A DNA stretch of 64,000 bases, from positions 1-64,000 of the forward strand of contig NZ_BCQJ01000002.1 of the NCBI RefSeq assembly GCF_001544375.1. Reading direction: 5' to 3'. The stretch is from Enterococcus canis NBRC 100695 (GTDB lineage: Bacteria; Bacillota; Bacilli; Lactobacillales; Enterococcaceae). This document shows, piece after piece, positions 1 to 8,273 of the stretch (its first letter is position 1; every line of letters starts with the position of its first letter). The position numbers and the translations under genes are program-made. The notes under the pieces were generated by a model. That model was not told the DNA's origin and made no database searches. It was given only the letters and a program-made list of their open reading frames with translations.

Positions 1-11
1 ACAACTCTTAA

Positions 12-40
12 ATCTTATCATTTAAGCAAGTGTCTGTCAA
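12..40 (-). promoter_or_regulatory. Tandem rrn-type promoter P3, reading off the left edge
   Basis: On the minus strand TTGACA (35-40) and TAAGAT (12-17) are separated by exactly 17 bases. The -35 sits inside a GTTGTTGACA string that recurs in the next promoter. It is the last of three stacked promoters pointing out of the window, which is the usual arrangement in front of an rRNA operon in Lactobacillales. The transcribed gene is outside the window, so the rrn assignment is inference. Confidence 0.6.
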
Positions 41-110
41 CAACTCTTTTAAATTTTATTTAAGAATGTTTTTTTGCGCTTTTCGATATTTCTCAATTAG
101 CGACCTCTTA

Positions 111-139
111 AGGTTACCAGATTGATTGTTATTTGTCAA
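111..139 (-). promoter_or_regulatory. Tandem rrn-type promoter P2 (weak -10)
   Basis: A perfect TTGACA at 134-139 (minus strand) lies within the same GTTGTTGACA context as the downstream promoter. The hexamer 17 bases away is TAACCT (111-116), a poor -10. It may be a weak or decayed promoter in the tandem array. Confidence 0.4.
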
Positions 140-207
140 CAACTTTTTTATTGATTTTTTCAATGTTATCAAGCAGTTGAGCGTTTGTCTCGTTCAGCGA
201 CTTTGTT

Positions 208-236
208 ATAATATCACGAGTAGTCACAGCCGTCAA
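208..236 (-). promoter_or_regulatory. Tandem rrn-type promoter P1
   Basis: TTGACG (231-236) and TATTAT (208-213) are separated by 17 bases on the minus strand. They are followed by an AAAGTCGCTGA-like start region of the kind seen at growth-regulated rRNA promoters of lactic acid bacteria. It is the first of three co-directional promoters leaving the window. Confidence 0.6.
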
Positions 237-440
237 TACTTTTTTTCAAAGTTTTTTTCAGCTGTTCTTTCGTAAGAACAAATAATAATATAGCAATACT
301 TCTAGGAAAAATCAACCAAAAAACCATATAAAAATTCACAAGAAATAATGCCGAACATTGTCGCGGTTTTAAGCCGGATTTCGTTCATTTTAAACTTCTT
401 ATCCTGACTATTTCACCATATAGTATTCGGAATGTTAACA
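237..440. other. AT-rich gap between the etaRS terminator and the rrn-type promoters
   Basis: About 200 bases with no convincing open reading frame. It lies downstream of the etaS stop and terminator and upstream of the P1 promoter, so it probably acts as an upstream region for the outgoing promoters. Nothing else was recognised in it. Confidence 0.5.
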
Positions 441-468
441 AAAAAAGTAGCCGCTCAAAAGCGACTAC
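441..468 (-). terminator. Intrinsic terminator of etaRS
   Basis: Arms 447-454 and 461-468 pair with one mismatch around a short AT loop. On the minus strand the stem is followed by a run of six T (441-446). The 3' arm overlaps the etaS stop codon, so termination is placed immediately at the gene end. Confidence 0.8.
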
Positions 469-1982
469 TCTTCTGCTTCAATCATTTTAGGTGCAATCGG
501 GATAAAGATTCGGAAAATAGTCCCTTGACCAACGACACTTTCCGCTTGAATTCGCCCCTTATAATTCTCTACTAGTTGTTTCGCAATAGATAATCCTAGA
601 CCGTTCCCACCCTTCGTACGGGCTCGGGCTTTATCAACACGGTAAAAACGATGGAAAATTCGATCAAGATCCTCTGGTGGGATTCCCTCACCGAAATCCT
701 GGATGGCTATCTCAAATTCCTTTAGAGAAGTCGAGATTGAAATGTGCACTTCTTTTCTATTAGTAGAATACTTAACAGCATTATCCAAGATGATGATAAT
801 CAATTGTTCAAAATGATTACGATAAATGCTCAATTCTACTTCTTCAGAAATGTCATCATCTAAAGTGATCACAAAATCAGGATAGAGCAATTTAAAGTTG
901 TTATAAACTTGATACACAACTTCTTTCGCTTTACTTGTTTTGTTAGAGTATTGCACATCTACTTGTTCCGCCCGGGAAAGGTCGAGCATTTCTTGTACGA
1001 GACTCTTCATTCGATTGATTTCCTGCAGACTAGCAGACAACGATTCATCTAAAACTTCCGGATCGTCTTTCCCCCATCTAGTTAACAGGTTTAAATGCCC
1101 TTCAATTATGGCAACTGGCGTTCGCAACTCATGAGAAACATCCTCTACAAATTGCTCCTGCTGCTCAATATAGCGGCGCATACGGTCCAGCATTTCGTTG
1201 AAGATTTCCGCCAAATCAGCCAATTCATCATTGGTATTGATTTCTGGCATATGGATCGTTGATTGCGGATCTTTACGGATAGTGTCCATCGTATCCCGTA
1301 GAATTTTCAATGGTTTTAGGAAATAGGCGGATAGGAAGAAGCCTAACACGCTACTTAGGATCAGTGACACAATTTCCAAGACAATTAGAGTCAATAATAG
1401 CTTACTACGGATATCATAAAAAGAAGATAACTCATAAAAGGCTTGGACATAACCAATCAAATTGCGATTCTCCCGAGAATATACCTCTTGAATGGCTAAA
1501 AAACCGGCTTTATTGTTCAGGGTAATGATAGCTGGTGCTTGGTTCTTTCGTTCTAGCAAATCAGCACCTTGCTTGCGTGTTTCAAAAACAAGCTGTCCTT
1601 CTGCGTTATACACAAAGAGACTCAAGGCTGGTTGTCCTAATTCTGACACAAAATTATCCATCTGGAGCATACTAGCTTCTAATGAGCTTTCATTAGAATT
1701 AGTTTCGCTGTTACCCGTGGACTCCGTTAGATTGTGGATCGTATTGAGGAGTGTCAGCTCACCTTCTGCTTTGGTCAGGCGGCTGGTTACTTCAGAAATC
1801 GTGGTTTCTAAATTTTCTCGCTCCTTGGCCACAATCAAGTTGACGGAGGATTTATAGGTAATAACTGCAAAGATGGTAAAAACGACAAATATAAAGAAAG
1901 AACTTGCAAAGGCCCACTTTACAGTTAAAGAAGGCCCCTTAAGTTCTCTACGCTCTGTTTTCTTTTGTTGGATCGATTTCAC
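465..1982 (-). CDS. etaS: Sensor histidine kinase EtaS (CovS/LisK-like)
   Basis: A 505-residue membrane sensor kinase. Transmembrane helices lie near residues 24-46 and 196-220 and flank an extracytoplasmic sensor of about 150 residues. A HAMP segment (about 220-272) follows, then a HisKA box SHELRTP with phospho-acceptor His284, then an ATPase domain with NAVKYS, DFGEGIP and GNGLGLSIA (N, G1 and G2 boxes). It should autophosphorylate and pass phosphate to the response regulator encoded just upstream; its ATG overlaps the regulator's stop region by 4 bases, which implies translational coupling. The gnd-etaR-etaS order is, from memory, that of the E. faecalis etaRS locus. The family is clear; the exact symbol rests on that synteny and on the close similarity of the partner regulator to CovR/CsrR. 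Confidence 0.88.
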   Translation of the reverse strand: MKSIQQKKTERRELKGPSLTVKWAFASSFFIFVVFTIFAVITYKSSVNLIVAKERENLETTISEVTSRLTKAEGELTLLNTIHNLTESTGNSETNSNESSLEASMLQMDNFVSELGQPALSLFVYNAEGQLVFETRKQGADLLERKNQAPAIITLNNKAGFLAIQEVYSRENRNLIGYVQAFYELSSFYDIRSKLLLTLIVLEIVSLILSSVLGFFLSAYFLKPLKILRDTMDTIRKDPQSTIHMPEINTNDELADLAEIFNEMLDRMRRYIEQQEQFVEDVSHELRTPVAIIEGHLNLLTRWGKDDPEVLDESLSASLQEINRMKSLVQEMLDLSRAEQVDVQYSNKTSKAKEVVYQVYNNFKLLYPDFVITLDDDISEEVELSIYRNHFEQLIIIILDNAVKYSTNRKEVHISISTSLKEFEIAIQDFGEGIPPEDLDRIFHRFYRVDKARARTKGGNGLGLSIAKQLVENYKGRIQAESVVGQGTIFRIFIPIAPKMIEAEE

Positions 1983-2665
1983 GAGCGCATCACATAACCA
2001 GTTCCGCGGACAGTTTGGATATAGCTTTCTTCCCCTGGAACGTCGATTTTATTGCGGAGGTAACGGATGTATACATCCACGACATTAGTTTCCACTTCTG
2101 TCTCGTAACCCCAAACTTTGTTAAGTAATACGTCACGCGCTAAGACAACATTGACGTTTTCCATCAAAGTCAACAGCAATTCATATTCACGTTTCGTTAA
2201 TTCGATCACTTCGCTACCACGACGAACAACACGGTTCTCTTTTTCAATCGTTAAGTCGCGATAAGTAATAGTTGTTTGTTTTGCTACGTTTTTGTCGCCT
2301 TCGATGTCGATTCGGCGTAATAAAGCACGCAAACGCGCCAATAGTTCTTCGATAGCAAATGGTTTCACGATATAGTCATCGGCACCATGGTCCAAGCCAG
2401 AAACGCGGTCAATAACAGAATCCCGCGCAGTCATCATGATAATTGGGGTATTCTTAGATTGACGAACGCGACGGCAAACTTCCAAACCGTTCAATTCAGG
2501 CAACATCAAATCTAGCAAAATTGCATCCCACTCGTTATTTAATGCTGCTTCTAAGCCAGTACGGCCATTATAATGCACTTCAGTTGTATAACCTTCGTGC
2601 TTCAATTCTAATTCAACAAAGCGAGCTAAGTTCTTTTCATCTTCAATAATTAGAATATTACTCAT
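1979..2665 (-). CDS. etaR: OmpR-family response regulator EtaR (CovR/CsrR/LisR-like)
   Basis: A 228-residue response regulator. The receiver domain (about 1-118) has the acidic pair in IEDE, the phospho-acceptor Asp52 in LLDLMLP, and the conserved Lys of the IVKPF motif. A winged-helix DNA-binding domain (about 130-228) ends in RYLRNKID and RGTGYVM. The receiver reads very like streptococcal CovR (for example [11 protein letters not shown] and [18 protein letters not shown]), so it is expected to bind promoters when phosphorylated by EtaS. A TATAAT hexamer at 2710-2715 on the minus strand lies about 45 bases upstream of the ATG and is a plausible -10. The AAAGGA ribosome site lies 8 bases before the start. 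A terminator separates this pair from gnd upstream. Confidence 0.92.
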   Translation of the reverse strand: MSNILIIEDEKNLARFVELELKHEGYTTEVHYNGRTGLEAALNNEWDAILLDLMLPELNGLEVCRRVRQSKNTPIIMMTARDSVIDRVSGLDHGADDYIVKPFAIEELLARLRALLRRIDIEGDKNVAKQTTITYRDLTIEKENRVVRRGSEVIELTKREYELLLTLMENVNVVLARDVLLNKVWGYETEVETNVVDVYIRYLRNKIDVPGEESYIQTVRGTGYVMRS

Positions 2666-2771
2666 TTATTTTGTCCTTTCTCTCGTAAAAGCGTTCTGGA
2701 AACTCCTCTATTATACAAATAAACCCGTTAAAAAGCTACAAATTATTAAAATTTGTCTCATTTCTAAAAAA

Positions 2772-2789
2772 AGGTCCCCGAAGAGACCT
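2772..2789 (-). terminator. Intrinsic terminator of gnd
   Basis: AGGTC (2772-2776) pairs with GACCT (2785-2789) around an 8-base loop. On the minus strand a long T run follows the stem. It lies just past the gnd stop codon and separates gnd from etaR. Confidence 0.75.
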
Positions 2790-2794
2790 CTTTG

Positions 2795-4216
2795 TTATTC
2801 TTCATGATACCAACTGTAATGGAAGATACCTTCGCGATCTGTCCGTTCATACGTATGGGCACCGAAGTAATCCCGTTGTGCTTGGATCAGATTTGCTGGT
2901 AAACGTTCAGCGCGGTAAGAATCATAGTAAGCAATAGCTGAAGAGAAGGTTGGCACTGGTACACCCGCCTGAACAGCTAACCCAACGATATCACGAACAG
3001 ATTGTTGATATTTCGCCGCAATATCCATAAAGTATTCATCTAAGACTAAATTATCAATGTTAGCATCTTTTTCGTAAGCGTCCGTGATTTTTTGCAAGAA
3101 ACGCGCACGAATGATACAACCAGCACGCCAAATCTTAGCGATATCGCCAAATGGTAGGTTCCAATCAAATTCAGCCGATGCAGATTTCAATTGAGCAAAA
3201 CCTTGTGCGTAGCTCATGATTTTACTGAAGTATAGGGCTTGGCGAATCTTTTCTTCTAATTCCTTTTTATCGCCATCGTAATTGAAGGCTGCCGGTTTAG
3301 GCAAGACTTTACTTGCTGCTACACGTTCGTCTTTGTAGGCAGAAATAAAACGTGCAAAGACAGATTCAGTAATCAATGGTAGCGGAACACCTAGGTCAAG
3401 CGCGCTTTGGCTTGTCCATTTCCCAGTACCTTTATTACCAGCAGCATCTAAAATCACATCCACGATTGGCTTACCAGAATCTAAATCATCTTTACGAGTT
3501 AAGATATCCGCTGTGATTTCGATTAAGTAGCTGTCTAATTCGCCTTCGTTCCATTCCTTAAAGACATCCGCCATTTCAGGAACAGGCAGACCTAAGATGT
3601 TTTGCATCAAGTCATAAGACTCCGCAATCAACTGCATATCGCCATATTCGATCCCGTTATGCACCATTTTTACATAGTGGCCAGCACCATTTGGTCCGAT
3701 ATAGGTTACACATGGTTCGCCATCTTCCGCTTTCGCAGCGATTTGTTCAAAAATCGGCGCAACTAAATCGTAAGCTTCTTTTTGACCACCCGGCATCATA
3801 GAAGGACCTTCTAAAGCGCCTTTTTCACCGCCGGAAACACCAGTACCGATAAAGTTGATACCAGAGTTGGCTAATTCTTCACTGCGGCGCATAGTATCTC
3901 TAAAGAAGGTATTTCCACCATCAATCAAGATATCGCCTTTGTCTAGGTGTGGTAATAGCTCTTGAATAGTAGCATCAGTTGCTGGTCCAGCTTTCACCAT
4001 CAACATGATCCGACGTGGTTTTTCGATTGCATCAACAAATTCTTCGATCGTATAAGTTGCTTGGAATTTTTTATCTGGGTGTTCTTCCACTACTTCTTTC
4101 GTTTTAGAGCCCGTACGGTTGAATAACGCCACGGAATAGCCGCGGCTTTCAATATTCAGTGCGAGGTTTTTCCCCATGACTGCCATGCCGACAACGCCAA
4201 ATTGTTGTTTTGTCAT
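2795..4216 (-). CDS. gnd: 6-phosphogluconate dehydrogenase, decarboxylating
   Basis: A 473-residue cytosolic enzyme converting 6-phosphogluconate and NADP+ to ribulose 5-phosphate, CO2 and NADPH in the oxidative pentose phosphate pathway. The N-terminal Rossmann fingerprint is [15 protein letters not shown]. Substrate and catalytic motifs seen are [19 protein letters not shown], the [16 protein letters not shown] helix with the catalytic Lys, and GNKGTGKWT. The tail [17 protein letters not shown] is typical of the family. The start was set at the ATG at 4216, not one five codons earlier, because GGGAGG lies 8 bases in front of it. An inverted repeat (4237-4260) sits in the leader. It is monocistronic, between its own promoter and terminator. 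Confidence 0.97.
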   Translation of the reverse strand: MTKQQFGVVGMAVMGKNLALNIESRGYSVALFNRTGSKTKEVVEEHPDKKFQATYTIEEFVDAIEKPRRIMLMVKAGPATDATIQELLPHLDKGDILIDGGNTFFRDTMRRSEELANSGINFIGTGVSGGEKGALEGPSMMPGGQKEAYDLVAPIFEQIAAKAEDGEPCVTYIGPNGAGHYVKMVHNGIEYGDMQLIAESYDLMQNILGLPVPEMADVFKEWNEGELDSYLIEITADILTRKDDLDSGKPIVDVILDAAGNKGTGKWTSQSALDLGVPLPLITESVFARFISAYKDERVAASKVLPKPAAFNYDGDKKELEEKIRQALYFSKIMSYAQGFAQLKSASAEFDWNLPFGDIAKIWRAGCIIRARFLQKITDAYEKDANIDNLVLDEYFMDIAAKYQQSVRDIVGLAVQAGVPVPTFSSAIAYYDSYRAERLPANLIQAQRDYFGAHTYERTDREGIFHYSWYHEE

Positions 4217-4276
4217 CTTATATCCTCCCATTTACTGAGAAATCATTCGTGAAATTTCTCATTTCTAATCTCTCTC

Positions 4277-4305
4277 ATTATAACGTAAGCCCGTAAGAAT
4301 GAAAA
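4277..4305 (-). promoter_or_regulatory. Promoter of gnd
   Basis: On the minus strand TATAAT (4277-4282) lies 17 bases from TTTTCA (4300-4305), about 60 bases ahead of the gnd ATG. The perfect -10 gives most of the support; the -35 matches consensus only partly. Confidence 0.6.
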
Positions 4306-4386
4306 CCAAATAGTGTTCACAGATTGCGCAAACCATAGGAACTACCTGTTTTCCGTTAAATTTACCTTTATTCGAATAAAAAAAGA

Positions 4387-4418
4387 AACCCATAGGCTCC
4401 ATGGTTAGCCTATGGGTT
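4387..4418 (-). terminator. Intrinsic terminator of yceD-rpmF
   Basis: A perfect 12-base stem (4387-4398 with 4407-4418) encloses an 8-base loop and is followed on the minus strand by a T-rich tract. It lies 30 bases after the rpmF stop. Confidence 0.88.
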
Positions 4419-4448
4419 ATCACTACATTTTCTCTATTTAAAATGTAA

Positions 4449-4628
4449 TTATGCTTCTTTAGCCATTACGTCTTTACCATCATAGTAACCACAGTTTGCA
4501 CATACGTGGTGGCTTTTTTTCATTTCGCCACAGTTTGGACATTCGTTCAAACCATTGATGCTCAATTTGTAGTGAGTACGGCGTTTTGCTTTTTTCGCTT
4601 TAGAAGTCCTTCTAGCTGGTACTGCCAT
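4449..4628 (-). CDS. rpmF: 50S ribosomal protein L32
   Basis: A 59-residue basic protein starting [17 protein letters not shown], the L32 signature. A zinc ribbon follows, with two CxxC pairs (ECPNCG and CANCGY), so this is the zinc-binding form. It is a component of the large ribosomal subunit. GGAGG lies 10 bases before the ATG. It follows the yceD-type gene directly in the conserved yceD-rpmF arrangement and ends at a strong terminator. Confidence 0.95.
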   Translation of the reverse strand: MAVPARRTSKAKKAKRRTHYKLSINGLNECPNCGEMKKSHHVCANCGYYDGKDVMAKEA

Positions 4629-4682
4629 TGGTGTTACACCTCCTTGTTAAAAATTGCGTATTAAACGCAATATATTCCAATC

Positions 4683-5237
4683 CTACGCATTATCGTTTTC
4701 TTCATTGAAGAGCTCAGATAATTTTGCAAGACGAGGATCCATTGTTTCAGCTGCCGCTTGCCGGGCTAAGTGTTCTTCCTCTGTCACGACTTCCCAATCA
4801 TTTCCTTTTGGTAATGATTCACTGTCACGTTCTGCTTCCGTCAATACCTGTAAAGGAATTGCCAACAGAATATTATCTGCAACAGATTCGTCGAGATCCA
4901 GTAGACCTTTTTCCAAGAGAATAATCTCTTCAGCGGCGACCATTTCATCGCGACGAGCAAATTGTTCTTCCGTCATAAAAACTTCATCAACTTGAAGTTT
5001 CATAGGAACTTGAACAGGCTCCAACGAGCGACTGGATGGTAATGTAATTGTATACTCAGCGAGATAATGGAGCAGATAGTCATTTTTTTCTACACTCAGA
5101 ATCCCACTGACCGTGATGTTCGACAGATCCAAAATTTGCGGATCACGTTTTTGTAGCTCTTTTTTAAGATCTAACTGTACGTCTAGGTCGATCGTTTCAT
5201 CGCGGCGTTTATTTAATTCTAATAATGACCACTTCAT
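4683..5237 (-). CDS. YceD/DUF177 family protein
   Basis: A 184-residue protein of the YceD (DUF177) family, encoded immediately before rpmF as in many bacteria. Members have been linked to 23S rRNA or large-subunit assembly, but the molecular role is not settled. It is acidic, with a conserved-looking core that includes a hydrophobic LHYLAEYTITLP strand and a Glu-rich C-terminus. The second ATG of an ATGAAAATG pair was taken as the start: the GAGGTG ribosome site abuts the first but lies 7 bases from the second, giving the family-typical N-terminus MKWSLLEL. A consensus promoter stands just upstream. Confidence 0.85.
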   Translation of the reverse strand: MKWSLLELNKRRDETIDLDVQLDLKKELQKRDPQILDLSNITVSGILSVEKNDYLLHYLAEYTITLPSSRSLEPVQVPMKLQVDEVFMTEEQFARRDEMVAAEEIILLEKGLLDLDESVADNILLAIPLQVLTEAERDSESLPKGNDWEVVTEEEHLARQAAAETMDPRLAKLSELFNEENDNA

Positions 5238-5264
5238 TTTCATCACCTCTAAGCAACAAAAGCA

Positions 5265-5293
5265 ATTATACAAGGCAGAAAAACCTTTGTCAA
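5265..5293 (-). promoter_or_regulatory. Consensus promoter of yceD-rpmF
   Basis: A perfect TTGACA (5288-5293) and a perfect TATAAT (5265-5270) are separated by 17 bases on the minus strand. The position, about 30 bases from the start codon, fits a strong constitutive promoter for a ribosomal-protein operon. Confidence 0.88.
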
Positions 5294-5361
5294 TGAAATT
5301 TTCTTGACAGTCTTTCAATAGTTATTGAATCGTGGTTTTTTAGGCTATTTTCTCTATCCGT

Positions 5362-5556
5362 TTATAAAAGCGGTGAGGCAGCAATATAATAGTAGGCTAA
5401 CTCAAAAAAGCAGAAAACAGAGATTACCAGAAAGCCCCATGAAAGAAACTGAATTTCTTTGATGCCCTCTTTTTCATTGGCAGCATGGTTCACATGGCTT
5501 ATCCAGAAACAAACAATAGATAATATGGGAAAAATCAATAAATGCAGGTTGTCCAT
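5362..5556 (-). CDS. Small two-helix membrane protein, unknown function
   Basis: A 64-residue protein with two hydrophobic helices (about residues 4-20 and 38-60) separated by a short polar loop HVNHAANEKEGIKE. No family was recognised. A strong AAGGAGGAG ribosome site 6 bases before the ATG argues that it is really translated. It lies 83 bases downstream of the DUF998-type gene on the same strand and may be co-transcribed with it. Confidence 0.6.
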   Translation of the reverse strand: MDNLHLLIFPILSIVCFWISHVNHAANEKEGIKEIQFLSWGFLVISVFCFFELAYYYIAASPLL

Positions 5557-5639
5557 CGCTACTCCTCCTTGACCTTAGTATAAGGCGGGAAGAAGGAGAA
5601 ACCCACTAACAGATTCGTAAGTCCCGTAAGGCAAAACCA

Positions 5640-6287
5640 TTAAAGTCGCTCACGTGCTTGGTAGATATGCACGCCAGCATAGAGGATAGGCAAGTAATTA
5701 AAGAAGAAGCTCACTCGTTGCCACAATCCTAGCTGACTGAAAACCGTTGTGTGTGCCAAGGCTGGTATGCGGGCGAGACCGTAAAGAATAGCCGTCAAGA
5801 TACTAGCTGCTAAGAAGAGCCAATAGACGCGTCCCTCACGCGTTTTCCCCACTAATTGATAGACAAGTGCTACTACCGCTGGAAACAGCAGAAAACCCGC
5901 ATAACCGACACCTGAGCCAATATTATGAACCCATGTTGAAAACGTCCAGCTGGCAGCTTCTTGGTCAATACTAAATAATCCTGTAAACATACAGTCACAA
6001 ATACCATACAACGCAATACATAAGGCCGGTAGCCAACCAAACCGCGGGGCTATTTTGCGGAAGAAGGCATATAGAGCGGGAACAGCCAAAACGAAAAGGA
6101 TGCCTGAAACCACTGACCAGATTTTAAATGCCTCCCGCACAGGACTGTTAACGTCGCCAAAGATGCTAATGACCATCGTCCCTTGATTCATACCAGGATA
6201 AAACAAGCCTAGTCCATAAGGTGTTAAAAAATCACTCAAAGCGCCTAAGATCAAAAAAACAGCGCCATATTTTTTCAAAAATTTCAT
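5640..6287 (-). CDS. DUF998-like multi-pass membrane protein
   Basis: A 215-residue protein with about six hydrophobic segments. The layout resembles the DUF998 family of bacterial membrane proteins: an N-terminal helix followed by an NSPVREAF segment, then evenly spaced helices, with a basic C-terminal QARERL. No catalytic motif is visible and the function is unknown. GAGGAGGGG lies 6 bases before the ATG. It lies downstream of the ABC operon terminator on the opposite side from that operon's genes, so it is probably transcribed separately. Confidence 0.6.
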   Translation of the reverse strand: MKFLKKYGAVFLILGALSDFLTPYGLGLFYPGMNQGTMVISIFGDVNSPVREAFKIWSVVSGILFVLAVPALYAFFRKIAPRFGWLPALCIALYGICDCMFTGLFSIDQEAASWTFSTWVHNIGSGVGYAGFLLFPAVVALVYQLVGKTREGRVYWLFLAASILTAILYGLARIPALAHTTVFSQLGLWQRVSFFFNYLPILYAGVHIYQARERL

Positions 6288-6355
6288 ATTGACCCCTCCT
6301 CTCTACTATTTTAATGGTTTCACCAAGGAGTTGTCTGCTTTAAACCCCTACAAAA

Positions 6356-6384
6356 AAAGCGAGACCTTTAACAGATCTCGCTTT
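6356..6384 (-). terminator. Terminator of the tetR-ABC operon
   Basis: A 9-base stem (6356-6364 with 6376-6384, AAAGCGAGA/TCTCGCTTT) with a T-rich 3' side on either strand. It lies 22 bases beyond the stop of the second ABC gene. Confidence 0.85.
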
Positions 6385-6405
6385 TTCGCTATTAACCTTG
6401 TTCTA

Positions 6406-8259
6406 TTAGCCGACCAACTCGTCGAATTGTGAGTTATACAATGCTGCATAGTAGCCGCCTTTAGCCAACAATTCTTCGTGAGTCCCTTGTTCTTTGATAT
6501 CGCCATCTTGCATATAAAGGATCTTATCTGCATCTTTAATAGTAGAAAGACGGTGAGCGATAACGAACGAAGTACGTCCTTGCATCAAGTTGTTCATGGC
6601 ATTTTGGATTTGAACTTCTGTCCGTGTATCGACAGATGAAGTTGCTTCATCCAAAATCAAGATCGGTTTATCCGCCAAGATTGCCCGTGCAATCGTCAGC
6701 AATTGTTTTTGACCTTGAGAAATATTGGAAGATTCTTCATTCAGTTCCATATTATAGCCACCAGGCAAGGTTTCAATAAAGTGATGCACGTGAGCGGCTT
6801 TCGCTGCGGCATAGACTTCTTCGTCAGTCGCATCTAAACGACCATAGCGTAAGTTGTCCATAATAGTTCCTTTGAACAACCAAGTATCTTGCAATACCAT
6901 CCCGATGTTTTGTCGCAAATCCGCACGGTTAAAGTCTTTAATATTGTAACCGTCGATTTTGATTGCGCCAGAGTTAACATCATAGAAACGCATCAATAAT
7001 TTAACCATGGTGGTCTTACCAGCACCAGTTGGTCCAACAATGGCCACCATTTGACCTGGATCCACATGGGTACTGAAGTCGTTAATAACGATTTTGTCTG
7101 GTGTATAACCAAAGTGTACATGTTCAAAGTCCACTTCACCTTTGACTTTGCCAATCTTCACAGGGTTTTCAACTGTTTGTGCTTCTTCTTCTTCACCAAG
7201 GAATTCAAAGACCCGTTCAGCTGCTGCTGCCATGGATTGTAGCATGTTGGATACTTGTGCTAATTGGGCGATTGGTTGCGTCAAGTTCCGAACATATTGA
7301 ATGAAGGCTTGGATGTCCCCAACGGTAATTGTACCGTTATAAGCCAAGATCCCACCAATGATCGCTACTGCTACGTAACCTAAGTTACCAACAAAGTTCA
7401 TGATAGGTTGCATCAAACCTGATAGAAATTGTGATTTCCAAGCTGATTTGAACAAAACATCATTTTGCTTTTTAAATTCTTTTAAGGCATTTTCTTCGTC
7501 ATTGAAGAGATGCACGATGTTGTAACCACCAACAGTTTCTTCTACTTGACCATTGATTTTACCTAAATATTTTTGTTGCGTTGCAAAGTATTTTTGTGAG
7601 AACTTCACAACAATCATGATCAGAATAAAGGAAATCGGTACGATTAGAACGGAGATTCCCGTCATTTGAACCGAGATGGAAAGCATCATAATGATAACCC
7701 CGATAATCGTAAAGACCGAAGTAATCAATTGAGTCACTGATTGGTTCAATGATTGTCCTAAAGTATCCACATCATTTGTGATACGCGACAAAACTTCACC
7801 CGTTGTGCGGCTTTCAAAATAGTTCATTGGCATCCGGTTGATTTTTTCAGAAATCTCTTTCCGCATGCGGTACGTTACTTTTTGTGTCACCGTAGACATA
7901 ATCCAACCTTGGATTACGCCGAACAGTGAGGCTACGAGATAAAGTCCTAGCATGAACAATAAAATCTGACCGATTTTATCGAAGTCAATGCCGCCAGTTC
8001 CTTGATACTTTTTAATCAAGCCGTTAAATAGCTCAGTAATCGCTTTTGATAAGATTTTTGGTCCCCAGATATTGAAGACAGTGGACGCTGCCGCAAAAAT
8101 CATTACGAATAGAACGGCGATCTTATAATTTGCCATGTAGGAAACAAGTTTTTTGATAGTGCCTTTAAAGTCTTTGGCTTTTTCACCGGCACCCATGCCG
8201 CCTCCCATTGGGCCATGCCCGCCACGAGGACGTGCTTGTGGTTGTTTGTTGTCTGCCAT
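6406..8259 (-). CDS. Heterodimeric ABC exporter, canonical-Glu subunit
   Basis: A 617-residue type IV ABC half-transporter. A Gly/Pro-rich N-terminal tail (residues 5-26) precedes six transmembrane helices (to about 330) and an ATPase domain (about 370-610). The Walker A is GPTGAGKT. Walker B ends LILDEATSS and keeps the catalytic Glu, and the H-loop is IAHRLS. The signature is ISQGQ in place of LSGGQ. Its partner upstream has the reverse defects, so together they form one active and one degenerate ATP site, as in LmrCD- or EfrCD-type drug exporters. It should extrude hydrophobic compounds from the membrane. It is co-transcribed 14 bases after its partner, under the TetR gene. The substrate is unknown and no gene symbol can be given safely. 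Confidence 0.9.
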   Translation of the reverse strand: MADNKQPQARPRGGHGPMGGGMGAGEKAKDFKGTIKKLVSYMANYKIAVLFVMIFAAASTVFNIWGPKILSKAITELFNGLIKKYQGTGGIDFDKIGQILLFMLGLYLVASLFGVIQGWIMSTVTQKVTYRMRKEISEKINRMPMNYFESRTTGEVLSRITNDVDTLGQSLNQSVTQLITSVFTIIGVIIMMLSISVQMTGISVLIVPISFILIMIVVKFSQKYFATQQKYLGKINGQVEETVGGYNIVHLFNDEENALKEFKKQNDVLFKSAWKSQFLSGLMQPIMNFVGNLGYVAVAIIGGILAYNGTITVGDIQAFIQYVRNLTQPIAQLAQVSNMLQSMAAAAERVFEFLGEEEEAQTVENPVKIGKVKGEVDFEHVHFGYTPDKIVINDFSTHVDPGQMVAIVGPTGAGKTTMVKLLMRFYDVNSGAIKIDGYNIKDFNRADLRQNIGMVLQDTWLFKGTIMDNLRYGRLDATDEEVYAAAKAAHVHHFIETLPGGYNMELNEESSNISQGQKQLLTIARAILADKPILILDEATSSVDTRTEVQIQNAMNNLMQGRTSFVIAHRLSTIKDADKILYMQDGDIKEQGTHEELLAKGGYYAALYNSQFDELVG

Positions 8260-8273
8260 GTTCTTTTCGCCTC

